DNA from: a virus
Virus record (IMG/VR): IMGVR_UViG_3300042337_000070
Location: 43,943 to 107,942 of that record
Reading direction: 5' to 3' (one strand)
DNA length: 64,000 nucleotides
The translations under genes and the position numbers were made by a program. The notes beneath the pieces are model-generated. The model did no database searches and was not told the DNA's origin. It was given only the letters and a program-made list of their open reading frames with translations. Below, one piece after another: positions 6,094-14,256 of the stretch (positions within the stretch are counted from its first letter, which is position 1; each line of letters opens with the position of its first letter).

Positions 6094-7353
6094 TCAGAAA
6101 GCGATCTCTTCTCCAACAACCTTCTGCTCTTCGGTAGCAGGAGCGACAGTCGGATCGATTGTTTCGTCAACCTTCTTATACAGTTCCATAAAAGCGTTCT
6201 TAGTATCGATATCAAAGCGATTCAGACACAGCTCAATCGACTTGGCACGATTCTGATTGAAAATGGCATATGCCTCGCAGATATGAACCAGACGACGAGT
6301 GGAGATGATTTCGGACAAAGCACCTTCATAAAAGGACTTGCGAATAACATCAGCCCAGGTCACCAGCTTATCAACAAAGTCACCAGCATCAATACCAGAA
6401 GCACCGAGAACATTCTTTAGAATCTTAGTCTCGGTCTTGACCGGCGGATACTCCTGCTCCATTGTAATAGAGAAACGCTCCAGAAAGGCTTCGTTCATAA
6501 CATTGGTGCCGATGAAGCGACCGTCGTCAGAACCCTTACCCTTAGTGTTAGCGGTCGCAATGACATTGAAACCAGACTCAGGAGTAACCAGTCGATTGAT
6601 CTTTTTGAGAAACACCGACTTGCCCTCAAGGACAGGCTGCAAACACATCAGCTTGTTAGAACCGAGGTCAACCTCGTCAAGCAGAAGAATTGCACCACGC
6701 TGCATAGCGATAATAACAGGACCGTCCTGCCAGACAGTATGACCATCAACAAGGCGGAAACCACCGATCAAATCGTCTTCGTCAGTCTCAATAGTAACAT
6801 TGACACGAACACACTCACGCTTTTCCGCAGCGCAAACCTGTTCAATCATCATCGTCTTACCGTTACCAGAAAGACCAGTGATATAAGCCGGATAAAACTT
6901 CTTGGACTTGATAATAGCACGAACGTCGGCAAAGTTACCGAACGGAACGTAGCCAGAAGCCTTAGAAGGAACCAGCGACACTTCACTTGAAGTAGAAGTG
7001 GAAGGAGCAGACATAGCAACGGTCGGAGCCATAGCCACTACGCTATCGACAACAGGAATATCCGACTGAATATTCGCAGGAGCGACCTTATTGGTAGCAG
7101 TCTTCTTAGGAGCCTTGACCTTAGTGACAGCGGGTGCCATAGCAACATTAACGGCAGCACCATGCTCGGGAATAGCATACAGACCACGACCCACACGGCG
7201 GGAAGCGTCGTTCAAGAACCAGTGAGGCCAGGACAAATTATATTTTTCGACAACACTCTTGATTTGGGCACGGGACACTTCACGGACAGCACCAAATTCA
7301 AAACGCACCTTGTCAAGGAACTCGGTGCGGTTAACGGAAGAAGACTTAGCCAT
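6094..7353 (-). CDS. cobS-like: AAA+ ATPase, MoxR/CobS-like
   Basis: 419 residues. An N-terminal basic domain (1-62) is followed by an Ala/Pro/Val-rich linker (about 65-125), then the AAA+ core: Walker A GLSGNGKT 160-167, DDLIGGFRL (194-201), Walker B LLLDEVD 223-229, VIATANTKGKGSDDGR and an FLERF arginine-finger region. Members of the MoxR/CobS group pair with VWA-domain partners to remodel protein complexes, as in cobaltochelatase CobS-CobT. The adjacent upstream gene encodes such a VWA protein. cobS-like genes are common in cyanophage T4 relatives, but whether they act on cobalamin is not shown by sequence. Start at 7353 after AAAGGAAA; promoter at 7390-7418. Confidence 0.85.
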   Translation of the reverse strand: MAKSSSVNRTEFLDKVRFEFGAVREVSRAQIKSVVEKYNLSWPHWFLNDASRRVGRGLYAIPEHGAAVNVAMAPAVTKVKAPKKTATNKVAPANIQSDIPVVDSVVAMAPTVAMSAPSTSTSSEVSLVPSKASGYVPFGNFADVRAIIKSKKFYPAYITGLSGNGKTMMIEQVCAAEKRECVRVNVTIETDEDDLIGGFRLVDGHTVWQDGPVIIAMQRGAILLLDEVDLGSNKLMCLQPVLEGKSVFLKKINRLVTPESGFNVIATANTKGKGSDDGRFIGTNVMNEAFLERFSITMEQEYPPVKTETKILKNVLGASGIDAGDFVDKLVTWADVIRKSFYEGALSEIISTRRLVHICEAYAIFNQNRAKSIELCLNRFDIDTKNAFMELYKKVDETIDPTVAPATEEQKVVGEEIAF

Positions 7354-7389
7354 ACGATGTTTTCCTTTCACGATTTCAAATTATGACAT

Positions 7390-7418
7390 ATTATAGCAGA
7401 GGAAACGGGGGTTGTCAA
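7390..7418 (-). promoter_or_regulatory. Perfect consensus sigma70 promoter for the AAA+ gene
   Basis: Minus strand TTGACA, 17 bases, TATAAT, an exact match to the bacterial housekeeping consensus. The -35 box lies in the loop and stem of the terminator of the preceding gene. Confidence 0.88.
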
Positions 7419-7427
7419 GACCCCCGT
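7405..7427 (-). terminator. GC-rich hairpin after the VWA gene
   Basis: ACGGGGG (7405-7411) pairs with CCCCCGT (7421-7427) across a 9-base loop; TTTCC follows on the minus strand. It ends the VWA transcript while its loop carries the next -35 element. Confidence 0.6.
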
Positions 7428-7442
7428 AACCTATTGTTTTTT

Positions 7443-9674
7443 CTACGCTACCTTCTTTGCTTTCCCAGTGACGTGGTCAATGAAATTGCGAAGAAGGACA
7501 CGGTTGACAGCCTTTCTAGCGGCGAACTTGGAGAACGCTTTGGCCATATGCTTGGTAGACTTGTTGGTATCGATTTCCAGATTATTATCTTCGAATCTAA
7601 GAGCCCTAGAATCGATCACATAATAATCATCGTATCCTTCACTCTTGACAGGATAGAACTTGTTCTCCTTCCAGAACTTGGAGACCTTCTGGAGATAATC
7701 ATAGTTGCCTTCAACACCAAAACGACGGGTGAAAGTTCCCCAAGATTCAGCGAAAAGAAAGAAACCGATTAGATTACAGTTCGTCTTCTCCTTGAGCAAA
7801 CGAAGATACTGGACAGTGTTGGTAGCACGATTAGACGGACCCCAACCACGAGGATCGATCTCATAAGTTTTACCAGTCTCCTTGTCATTGTAATAAAACT
7901 GCTTTTTACGAAGCGAATTTTTCGTCGTATCATGCACAAGACCAGAACAAACATTCGACTCACCGTCAGTGAGAATAATGGTATTGACAACCTCCAGCTT
8001 ATACTTTGCACGGAAATCATTGATGATCTTAGGTGCAACATAAATTGCCTCATTCAAAGGCGTGCCAGAGAGACCTTCACAGTTGAGACGATGACCATTA
8101 CCCATAGCCCAGAGAAAAGCCATAGCGTCATTCAATTCAGTAAGATTCATCTTAGATGAAAGGAACTGACGCATAGTGAGATAACCAAATGCCATGCTAT
8201 TTTCGACACTGCTGTGATCCCACGGAGACTTAGGATCATAATCATCGTCGGAATCCTTGAACGCATACACTTCAAACGGCACTTGAATCTGCTTGCAGAA
8301 GAGAACCAGAGTAAAGAGCTGCGACATGGTGTGTCGAAGATTATAGTCCATTGATCCTGACCAATCAAGAAACATGACAAAGCCATGGTTCTTACCCTCA
8401 GGGATAACAGACAGACGACGGAAGATATCATCGCTGTGCTTATAAGCATGGAGTTTGTTGGTATCGATCATACCAGTCTTAGCAGTTTGAATGCGAGAAT
8501 AAATCTCGGCACTCTTACGCTGCTCAAACTCCTTGACGAGGAAAGAGATAGTCTCCTTTTCTTTCTGACGCCATTCGGTAAACTCACGACGGGCGTTTTC
8601 GAAAACCTCAACAGTCAGGCTGCGACTATAACGAGGATTAACATTCGTTATTTCTTTACGCCAGTCATTCAGGACTCTTTTATAATCATGGACATGCTTG
8701 GCATAATTGAACTGAGGCATATTGACATAAACATAATCAACATTGGCATTCTGCACCAGTTCTTCACGCTTTTCTTCCCAAGCACGATCGGTCTGTGACT
8801 CGGGAACATTGTCCGTTACCTTACCCTGGGCACCAGCGCCAGAGCCAGACGAATTACCATTTGAACCAAGATCACCCTGACCACGGGTTACACCACCCTC
8901 CGAATCGTCGTCGTTACCCTCGCCTTCACCCTCATCGGAGTCGGACTTGGAACCTTCATTAGAATCGAAATCATCGGCAGAGTCGCCATCGCTATCCCAA
9001 TCAAAACCATCATCACCTTCACCCTCCTCAGAATCACCGACACCAATATCGATATGCATATCATTTTCAATCTGAGACTTGCAGAAACGATAAATCTGTT
9101 CGACAACATCGACAGTTTCATCGAACTTTTCAAGATTCTCAACCTTTTTGAGAAAGGACCGCTCTTCGGGAGTAAACTCAATAGATAGATTGACATTACC
9201 GCCCTTGAAATAGATATTCAAGCGGTCGATGAAATTCATCGAATTGATATCACGACCCTTCGTGCCGAAAAAGTCACGTTCAATCAATTCCTGATAACCA
9301 AGAAGATAGTTTTTACGAAGACCAGGATAACGGCGCTTCTGGCGCTTATCGATACGGGCATCTTCGATAACATTCAAAAAGCCAGCGACGGTTCGCATAA
9401 GACGAGAATCAACATCGTCACCAAAGATACGCTTCGCAATACCCTGATAAGCAGTCTTATACTCTTCGGCAGAAGGAGTATCGATAGCATGACCAGTCTC
9501 ATGACCGATAAGCAAATGCTCCAGATCAGTAGAGATGTTCTGCCATACGGGAAGCATGAGAACACGATTCTTTAGGTCGAACATAGCGGTCTTGATACCA
9601 GACTGGTGCTGAACCGTAATGTTTTCAGTAGCAAGCAGTTTAGCAAGCAGAGAATTAGAGTTTACCGTTTGCAT
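7443..9674 (-). CDS. cobT-like: VWA-domain protein with N-terminal HExxH metalloprotease motif (CobT-like)
   Basis: 743 residues. HETGH at 58-62 followed by NVIEDARIDK at 101-110 gives a zincin-like pair (HExxH plus downstream E) also seen in CobT-type N-termini. A long acidic, Gly/Ser-rich linker spans roughly 205-285. The C-terminal VWA domain begins near 430 with MIDAS motif DWSGS (about 436), then a conserved T (SGTPLNEA) and LTDGESN. Such proteins work with MoxR/CobS ATPases; the partner gene is next downstream with its own promoter. Substrate unknown: chaperone-like remodelling or limited proteolysis of a host or phage target are the main options. Confidence 0.82.
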   Translation of the reverse strand: MQTVNSNSLLAKLLATENITVQHQSGIKTAMFDLKNRVLMLPVWQNISTDLEHLLIGHETGHAIDTPSAEEYKTAYQGIAKRIFGDDVDSRLMRTVAGFLNVIEDARIDKRQKRRYPGLRKNYLLGYQELIERDFFGTKGRDINSMNFIDRLNIYFKGGNVNLSIEFTPEERSFLKKVENLEKFDETVDVVEQIYRFCKSQIENDMHIDIGVGDSEEGEGDDGFDWDSDGDSADDFDSNEGSKSDSDEGEGEGNDDDSEGGVTRGQGDLGSNGNSSGSGAGAQGKVTDNVPESQTDRAWEEKREELVQNANVDYVYVNMPQFNYAKHVHDYKRVLNDWRKEITNVNPRYSRSLTVEVFENARREFTEWRQKEKETISFLVKEFEQRKSAEIYSRIQTAKTGMIDTNKLHAYKHSDDIFRRLSVIPEGKNHGFVMFLDWSGSMDYNLRHTMSQLFTLVLFCKQIQVPFEVYAFKDSDDDYDPKSPWDHSSVENSMAFGYLTMRQFLSSKMNLTELNDAMAFLWAMGNGHRLNCEGLSGTPLNEAIYVAPKIINDFRAKYKLEVVNTIILTDGESNVCSGLVHDTTKNSLRKKQFYYNDKETGKTYEIDPRGWGPSNRATNTVQYLRLLKEKTNCNLIGFFLFAESWGTFTRRFGVEGNYDYLQKVSKFWKENKFYPVKSEGYDDYYVIDSRALRFEDNNLEIDTNKSTKHMAKAFSKFAARKAVNRVLLRNFIDHVTGKAKKVA

Positions 9675-9705
9675 ATGTTTACCTTTGTTTCACGAGTATG
9701 TAAAG

Positions 9706-9734
9706 ATTATAAGGGAAAGATTTAGGAATTGCAA
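9706..9734 (-). promoter_or_regulatory. Sigma70-like promoter for the VWA gene
   Basis: Minus strand TTGCAA, 17 bases, TATAAT; the start codon at 9674 is 32 bases below the -10 and is preceded by AAAGG. Confidence 0.75.
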
Positions 9735-9736
9735 GC

Positions 9737-9764
9737 AAAAAAAGAGGGGTAGTTAACCCCTCTT
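9737..9764 (-). terminator. Rho-independent terminator after the 80-residue gene
   Basis: AAGAGGGG (9742-9749) pairs with CCCCTCTT (9757-9764) over a 7-base loop, followed on the minus strand by a run of seven or eight T. This is the clearest intrinsic terminator in the window. Confidence 0.88.
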
Positions 9765-9776
9765 GAAATCAAGAAG

Positions 9777-10019
9777 TTACTGTTTAGTAGCAAGGAGAGA
9801 CTTGTTCTTTTCAAGAAAAGACTTAATCTTTTCCGCTTCCGAGAGAATCTGTTCCCACTGGGAACCATAAAGAGTCACAGGAAAGCGACCCATACCATAG
9901 AGAGATACAGCACCCTTCTGGGAGACCTTAAGAGTAAGAGGCTTCTTGGACTTGGCCTTAGTGACTTCGGCCTCAAGCTCAGCAATACGGGCGAGGAGGG
10001 CAGCATTCGTATCCGACAT
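9777..10019 (-). CDS. Conserved small phage protein, 80 residues
   Basis: MSDTNAALLARIAELEAEV (coiled-coil start), then LTLKVSQKGAVSLYGMGRFP and VTLYGSQWEQILSEAEKIKS. The KGAVSxYGxGRFPVTLY motif is one I recognise from T4-like cyanophage genomes, where the function is unknown. It stands alone between a promoter-like sequence and a strong terminator, so it is expressed as a single-gene unit ahead of the CobT/CobS-like pair. It could be an adaptor or an inhibitor; no function is shown. Confidence 0.8.
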   Translation of the reverse strand: MSDTNAALLARIAELEAEVTKAKSKKPLTLKVSQKGAVSLYGMGRFPVTLYGSQWEQILSEAEKIKSFLEKNKSLLATKQ

Positions 10020-10052
10020 TTGAGTTCCTTTCGTTTCAGCGACTATGGAAAG

Positions 10053-10081
10053 AGTATAGCGCAGGTGGAACGAAATGTCTT
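10053..10081 (-). promoter_or_regulatory. Candidate sigma70-like promoter for the 80-residue gene
   Basis: Minus strand AAGACA, 17 bases, TATACT. The -35 is a weaker match than elsewhere, but spacing and position (about 34 bases before the ATG) fit. Confidence 0.5.
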
Positions 10082-10085
10082 TGAC

Positions 10086-10220
10086 TTAAATCAAATCCTT
10101 GTCGTTTTTTGGTGCGACAACATGTCGCAGCCTGAGATCCTTAGTAGTCCAATAGTATAGTGAAGCAAGTGTCCAGACTACACTGAAAACCGCAAGAGAA
10201 ATCCAAGTAGCCTCAAACAT
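10086..10220 (-). CDS. Possible 44-residue single-pass membrane protein
   Basis: Short frame read from the gap: MFEATWISLAVFSVVWTLAS then LYYWTTKDLRLRHVVAP. One hydrophobic segment (about residues 6-24) with a basic tail. The ribosome-binding site is weak (GGGA). Its size and form match the other tiny membrane genes here, but it could be chance. The bases between it and the methylase-like gene (10221-10264) show nothing else. Confidence 0.42.
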   Translation of the reverse strand: MFEATWISLAVFSVVWTLASLYYWTTKDLRLRHVVAPKNDKDLI

Positions 10221-10264
10221 ATAATAATAGTCCCAAAGTTTATTGAAATTGAAATACTGCACTT

Positions 10265-11887
10265 TTACTTAACCTTTCTGAAAACGAAAACCGGTTCATA
10301 TTTGAGCATGATCTTTTTACCATTATTCTCAATCTGACAAAAGTTTTTCATTTTACCTTCTAGGATTGTTTCTCTCTCTTCCTCACCGGTTAGTGGGTTG
10401 ATTGTAACTGTCTCGCCTGTTTCGACCATTCGATTACCACCAGGCATCTGAGCAAGTGCCATCTTTAGAGTTGTAACATACTCCATACCTAGTTCTTTTA
10501 AAATGTTACAAGAATCTTCTTCTAGAGGCAGAAGATTGTTATCAAATGCAGCATCAGCAATATTCCAGAGAAGATAACGATCCTTTCTCAAATATCTAAC
10601 GGCAGTCTCTAGAGTAGGTCTTAGAAATCCATCAACCCAATCTGCATACTGAGAAAACTTATGACAAGATTGTTCGGGATCATCAGAGTAAACTTCCTTA
10701 GCAAAATAAGGAGGTGAGGTAAACACTAGATCGAGTTTACCTTCATATTTCTGAAATCCTGGTTGAAACTGTGCCATTTCAGATCCACACTGAAAAATTT
10801 CATATGTGTGTGACTTCGGGAACAGACTTCCAGATTCTCTAACCTGTTCATTGAAGAAATCGGCCACTTCATGATATTTGGTTCGACCCGAATGGGTGTT
10901 ATGATCGGTGTTAGGATCTGTACCTATGTAATGTATGTTGCGTTTATCATCCACTGACATAGCACCAACGATGCGGCCTGCCCATCCTGAGGAAGGATCC
11001 CATATATTGATCTGGTCCTGATCCCTGATGTGATCGGTAAAACGCTCATAAAGATAACGAGCGGTGAGAGGTGGAAAGTTGACCGCATACTGACAGAAGG
11101 ACACACGGAATGATTTGAGACCCATAGGGAACACTTTCTGTCCACGCTTAAAGAGCCGAATGTTGTATTTCATCGATCTATTAGGATTGACATTTGTGAT
11201 GGTTCTTTCTGCTTGCTTGATAGCAAAGGTGTAGTCAACAATAACGTTCTGTTTTTTACCCAAGGTGGCAGAGTACCCAGTGTATTGCTTGTCCTCTTTG
11301 ACAGGACAAAACCAATAGTCCCACTCATCAGATTTCAATTCTTCCATTTTAGCAACAAACTGTTCGGATGATTCGACAGAGAATGTTGAGTTACCAATCT
11401 TAACAACATCTCCGAATGAGATTGGTGTTGAGTGATGATAGAATGAGTCTCTTTTGAAATGCCTTGAAGCATATGTAATAAAGGTTTCTAGATATGCGTC
11501 ATCGGCGAAATAGTCATAGATCGACTTAGACTTACCCTTTGTCGAATATGAAATGCCTGTCTTCATCATGGTCGGGAACCACTGATTGACAGCATTACCT
11601 ACTATAGAGGTATTACGAATAACATCTTTCTCACCCGTGCGAAGATCGACTGTCTCAAACTCATGCACAGGGAAGCCAACCATCTTTTGAAAGTTATCAA
11701 TGATACCTTCTTTATTAAATCCTACTCTTGGAGGAATGCCTTTGTTATCCCATAGATTGACTACGGTTTTTCGTAGGTCGATCACCCATTGACGAAATTC
11801 AACCTCATTCATCCATAACAGTTCCTCAAATGTCTTATTGACATGCGAGTTTAGGAGTTCATCGTTTCTTTCATAGAACCATTGCAT
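10265..11887 (-). CDS. SAM-dependent DNA methylase-like protein with long N-terminal extension
   Basis: 540 residues. SAM-binding motif I WDPSSGWAGRIVGA begins near residue 296; the catalytic motif TSPPYF lies near 389-394 (S/D-PPY class, N4-cytosine or N6-adenine amino methylases). About 280 residues precede motif I, including KGIPPRVGF and FPMGLKSFRVSFCQYAVN, which I do not recognise and which could be a target-recognition or a second catalytic domain. The start overlaps the upstream glycosyltransferase-like gene by 17 bases with AAGGA inside that gene, so translation is coupled. Linked to a PLP enzyme and a sugar transferase, it may act in base hypermodification rather than simple methylation. 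Confidence 0.75.
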   Translation of the reverse strand: MQWFYERNDELLNSHVNKTFEELLWMNEVEFRQWVIDLRKTVVNLWDNKGIPPRVGFNKEGIIDNFQKMVGFPVHEFETVDLRTGEKDVIRNTSIVGNAVNQWFPTMMKTGISYSTKGKSKSIYDYFADDAYLETFITYASRHFKRDSFYHHSTPISFGDVVKIGNSTFSVESSEQFVAKMEELKSDEWDYWFCPVKEDKQYTGYSATLGKKQNVIVDYTFAIKQAERTITNVNPNRSMKYNIRLFKRGQKVFPMGLKSFRVSFCQYAVNFPPLTARYLYERFTDHIRDQDQINIWDPSSGWAGRIVGAMSVDDKRNIHYIGTDPNTDHNTHSGRTKYHEVADFFNEQVRESGSLFPKSHTYEIFQCGSEMAQFQPGFQKYEGKLDLVFTSPPYFAKEVYSDDPEQSCHKFSQYADWVDGFLRPTLETAVRYLRKDRYLLWNIADAAFDNNLLPLEEDSCNILKELGMEYVTTLKMALAQMPGGNRMVETGETVTINPLTGEEERETILEGKMKNFCQIENNGKKIMLKYEPVFVFRKVK

Positions 11888-12857
11888 TCAACATTCCTTC
11901 AAACTGTTCGTAATACTGATTAGGTGTTTTGATACGTTCAAACAATTTTTCTTTAACAGCATCAAACTTAGAGTTACTACTATCATACTTCAATTCATTA
12001 AATTTGTCAACATATTCTTGATACGATCCTATCCGTTGCCAATTACTGGCAACGAAGTTATCAGAAGAGTCATAATCTTGCCAGACAAACGGATAAACAC
12101 CACATGATACCGCTTCAATATACCTAGCCGTTGTTGCTTTGTTGTCCATCCAGTTAAAGCAAAGAGTCGATTTAGCGGATAGTAGATAAGGAATAAGATC
12201 AATCATCTTCATCCACTTCTCATCTCTCTTAAAACCGTGAAAGCGTCCAATGAAAATGGCATTCATATTATTCTTATAAATCTCTTTTAGAATAGTGTGT
12301 CGTTGGTCACCTGATAGTTTACCATCAACGGTCTTACGCTTGTCTGATCCCCAATAGATAAAGTCAACGAAACGGTCAGTCTCAAACAACCGTGTCTGAT
12401 CCTTGATAAAGTGATACTTCATACCGTGAATGTTGCCGTCAAAGTCACATTCATCAATCGTTTGATATGAGATATCGAGTCCAGGAAACACTTTTGTGCG
12501 ATACAGTTCCTCATCATCTCGTCTATCGGAACGTAGAATGATAACTTTTTTACCATTTATGAAAGGCTTGATCAGGTCTAAATGTTCATTTGATCTTTTA
12601 AGATCAAGTGTATGAATTGCCCCAGGGATCCAATATGTAAACTCTGCCTCAGAAGGAATGATGATAATGTCCGCATTCTTGATAGCATCTATATCACGCT
12701 TGGGTTTCATGTTAAAACCAAAGTTGTAGTAATACCATTCATGCTCAGAATGCCTATTAACATACATTCTAAGCAATTCGAAGAACGAATCCATAATGTG
12801 GTGTAAAGGTTCGACATAGTTTGCCGAACTTCGAAGTCGAGCTATACAAATCTTCAT
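11871..12857 (-). CDS. GT-B type glycosyltransferase-like protein
   Basis: 328 residues. MKICIARLRSSANYV at the N-terminus; ADIIIIPSEAEFTYWIPGA; INGKKVIILRSDRRDD; then NAIFIGRFHGFKRDEKWMKM and ARYIEAVSCGVYPFVWQDYD, which looks like the E-x7-CG-x-P donor-site region of GT-B enzymes. The ATG at 12857 overlaps the TGA of the PLP-fold gene (ATGA). No signal peptide or membrane segment, so it is a cytoplasmic enzyme. DNA base glycosylation is an attractive inference from its neighbours but is not shown; the fold call itself is moderate. Confidence 0.6.
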   Translation of the reverse strand: MKICIARLRSSANYVEPLHHIMDSFFELLRMYVNRHSEHEWYYYNFGFNMKPKRDIDAIKNADIIIIPSEAEFTYWIPGAIHTLDLKRSNEHLDLIKPFINGKKVIILRSDRRDDEELYRTKVFPGLDISYQTIDECDFDGNIHGMKYHFIKDQTRLFETDRFVDFIYWGSDKRKTVDGKLSGDQRHTILKEIYKNNMNAIFIGRFHGFKRDEKWMKMIDLIPYLLSAKSTLCFNWMDNKATTARYIEAVSCGVYPFVWQDYDSSDNFVASNWQRIGSYQEYVDKFNELKYDSSNSKFDAVKEKLFERIKTPNQYYEQFEGMLNAMVL

Positions 12858-13660
12858 CCTGCTACATTCCATACTAAACACGGGTCTTTTCGGGAGTGTC
12901 CTCCGTGATATTCTTTCATCACATGCCACACTTTTGCGTCATAGGTAGGTGCAGAAGGGTATGGCGTCACATGTTCTTTCTTCACTGGCTTATCAAACTT
13001 GTAAGGCGAACGGTGATAGATTGCTCGCCCAATTTCTCTGGGTGTCATTGTATGACCTACAGAGACGACATGAACCTCTGCATCAGGCCAGGCTAGCTGC
13101 AATGCTCTTGTGAGAGTGCCGCTTGATCCTACGGACCATACTTCTCGGGGAGAAATGGGTAGAGAACGAGCAACACGAATGAGACAAGCAATAGAAGTAG
13201 GATGTTCAACACCAATCGGCAAGAGGGATCTTGTGTCAGGTGATTCTGCAACATAGTCTTTTGCACGCTTTTGGGTAACAGGAAGCATTCCATTAGGTAC
13301 CCAATGATAAGTTGCTCCAAGTTCAATGCCTCGTTGTTGGTATTCATGCAGTTTATCCATTGATCTTTCTGCCATGAAGATCACGGCTTTTTTGTTATAG
13401 CGATTACAAATAAAGGGGAGAGAGATTTGTGCATATCCGGTAGCAGGTGATGATCCATACACCCACTCTTGTATGTTTGCATACTCAGGTGCATGACCAA
13501 TCAGATAGTCACCTGCTCTTGCTTTAGACCCAACAGAAAGAAGGTCATCCCGAACAACGTGATAACCTTCATGCTCTGTTATTACTGGTGGGGGATTGGG
13601 GTCAACCCAATTGCCGATAAGGCTTAGATAGTCTTCTGCTGTTTCATTGAATAATGTCAT
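12854..13660 (-). CDS. PLP-dependent enzyme, fold type II-like (ACC deaminase/Trp synthase-beta group)
   Basis: 268 residues. GSKARAGDYL places a candidate Schiff-base lysine at K46; SSPATGYAQIS at 70-80 resembles the SxxxGN/AxA cofactor loop; VWSVGSSGTLTRAL at 174-187 is the Gly-rich phosphate-binding loop. This order fits a shortened fold-type II PLP enzyme. The ATG at 13660 overlaps the upstream TGA (ATGA). A PLP enzyme is unusual in a T4-like phage. Together with the methylase-like and glycosyltransferase-like genes, it suggests an amino-acid-derived base modification. Substrate unknown. Confidence 0.7.
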   Translation of the reverse strand: MTLFNETAEDYLSLIGNWVDPNPPPVITEHEGYHVVRDDLLSVGSKARAGDYLIGHAPEYANIQEWVYGSSPATGYAQISLPFICNRYNKKAVIFMAERSMDKLHEYQQRGIELGATYHWVPNGMLPVTQKRAKDYVAESPDTRSLLPIGVEHPTSIACLIRVARSLPISPREVWSVGSSGTLTRALQLAWPDAEVHVVSVGHTMTPREIGRAIYHRSPYKFDKPVKKEHVTPYPSAPTYDAKVWHVMKEYHGGHSRKDPCLVWNVAG

Positions 13661-13833
13661 TTCCACCGTTCTTTAATTTCATTAACACGATCAACCATAA
13701 AGGATTCTAGAATCTCACGGACGTTATCATATTTAGGATTCGTTTTAACGTTATGCAAATCTAGAGTGTATGCTGTCAGGATAATCTGTTCATGTGAATA
13801 ATGATGCGTCTTGTGTGGATTAGTTTTTTCCAT
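13657..13833 (-). CDS. Hypothetical protein, 58 residues
   Basis: MEKTNPHKTHHYSHEQIILT then AYTLDLHNVKTNPKYDNVRE and a helical end ILESFMVDRVNEIKERWK. GGAG lies 8 bases before the ATG; the stop overlaps the PLP-enzyme start. His-rich N-terminus, soluble. No family recognised. The overlap on both sides supports it as a real gene of the operon. Confidence 0.7.
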   Translation of the reverse strand: MEKTNPHKTHHYSHEQIILTAYTLDLHNVKTNPKYDNVREILESFMVDRVNEIKERWK

Positions 13834-13930
13834 ACTGCTTTCTCCAGAGATAATTGTTAAGGTATACGACTACTCCCACAATACCATCAACAAATCTACT
13901 ATTCCAAAACCAGTGGTTATATCTTGTCAT
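13820..13930 (-). CDS. Hypothetical micro-protein, 36 residues
   Basis: MTRYNHWFWNSRFVDGIVGV then VVYLNNYLWRKQYGKN. Aromatic, with a short hydrophobic centre. AGGAG sits 7 bases upstream of the ATG, inside the end of the preceding gene, and it overlaps the following gene by 14 bases. Possibly membrane-associated. No family recognised. Confidence 0.6.
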   Translation of the reverse strand: MTRYNHWFWNSRFVDGIVGVVVYLNNYLWRKQYGKN

Positions 13931-13931
13931 G

Positions 13932-14168
13932 TTACACTCCTGCTAATGTTTTGCTAATCATACCAACAAGGTATATCATAACAACAACAACCTGAACTGT
14001 GATGATTGACCACTTTCTCCACATAAGAGCAACGACCAACCATCCCAGATTACCGATTATAGACACATACACATTTAGTGGATGCACATTCCATGCGGTT
14101 AGTGCTACACCTACTATCAATACTGTGGTAGATGCCCATTCAATATAAAATTCAACTTGCTTCGTCAC
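13932..14168 (-). CDS. Small membrane protein with three hydrophobic segments
   Basis: About 78 residues from a GTG at 14168 (GGGA 7 bases upstream); an ATG at 14195 would add nine residues but has poor spacing. Segments STTVLIVGVALTAW, VSIIGNLGWLVVALMW and TVQVVVVMIYLVGMI alternate with WRK and NVHPLN turns. It resembles small conserved membrane proteins I have seen in T4-like phages (DUF6552-like), tentatively. Its stop is one base from the next ATG. Confidence 0.7.
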   Translation of the reverse strand: MTKQVEFYIEWASTTVLIVGVALTAWNVHPLNVYVSIIGNLGWLVVALMWRKWSIITVQVVVVMIYLVGMISKTLAGV

Positions 14169-14256
14169 TTTCGTTTCCCATCTGATATAAACCATTCCAA
14201 AGAATGTCTAGGTTATAGACGAAGTAACCAAAAGGAGTATTAAGTATTGTCATCAT
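14152..14256 (-). CDS. Hypothetical micro-protein, 34 residues
   Basis: MMTILNTPFGYFVYNLDILW then NGLYQMGNESDEAS. Three consecutive in-frame ATGs (14259, 14256, 14253) follow a strong GGAGG inside the preceding gene; 14256 has the best spacing. It overlaps genes on both sides in other frames. The strong RBS supports translation; function unknown. Confidence 0.55.
   Translation of the reverse strand: MMTILNTPFGYFVYNLDILWNGLYQMGNESDEAS

Noticed and set aside
6094-9674. True cobaltochelatase (vitamin B12 synthesis) genes
   Set aside because: No CobN or other cobalamin genes are present. The VWA protein has an HExxH site and the genes follow a general MoxR-VWA pattern, so a B12 role is not claimed.
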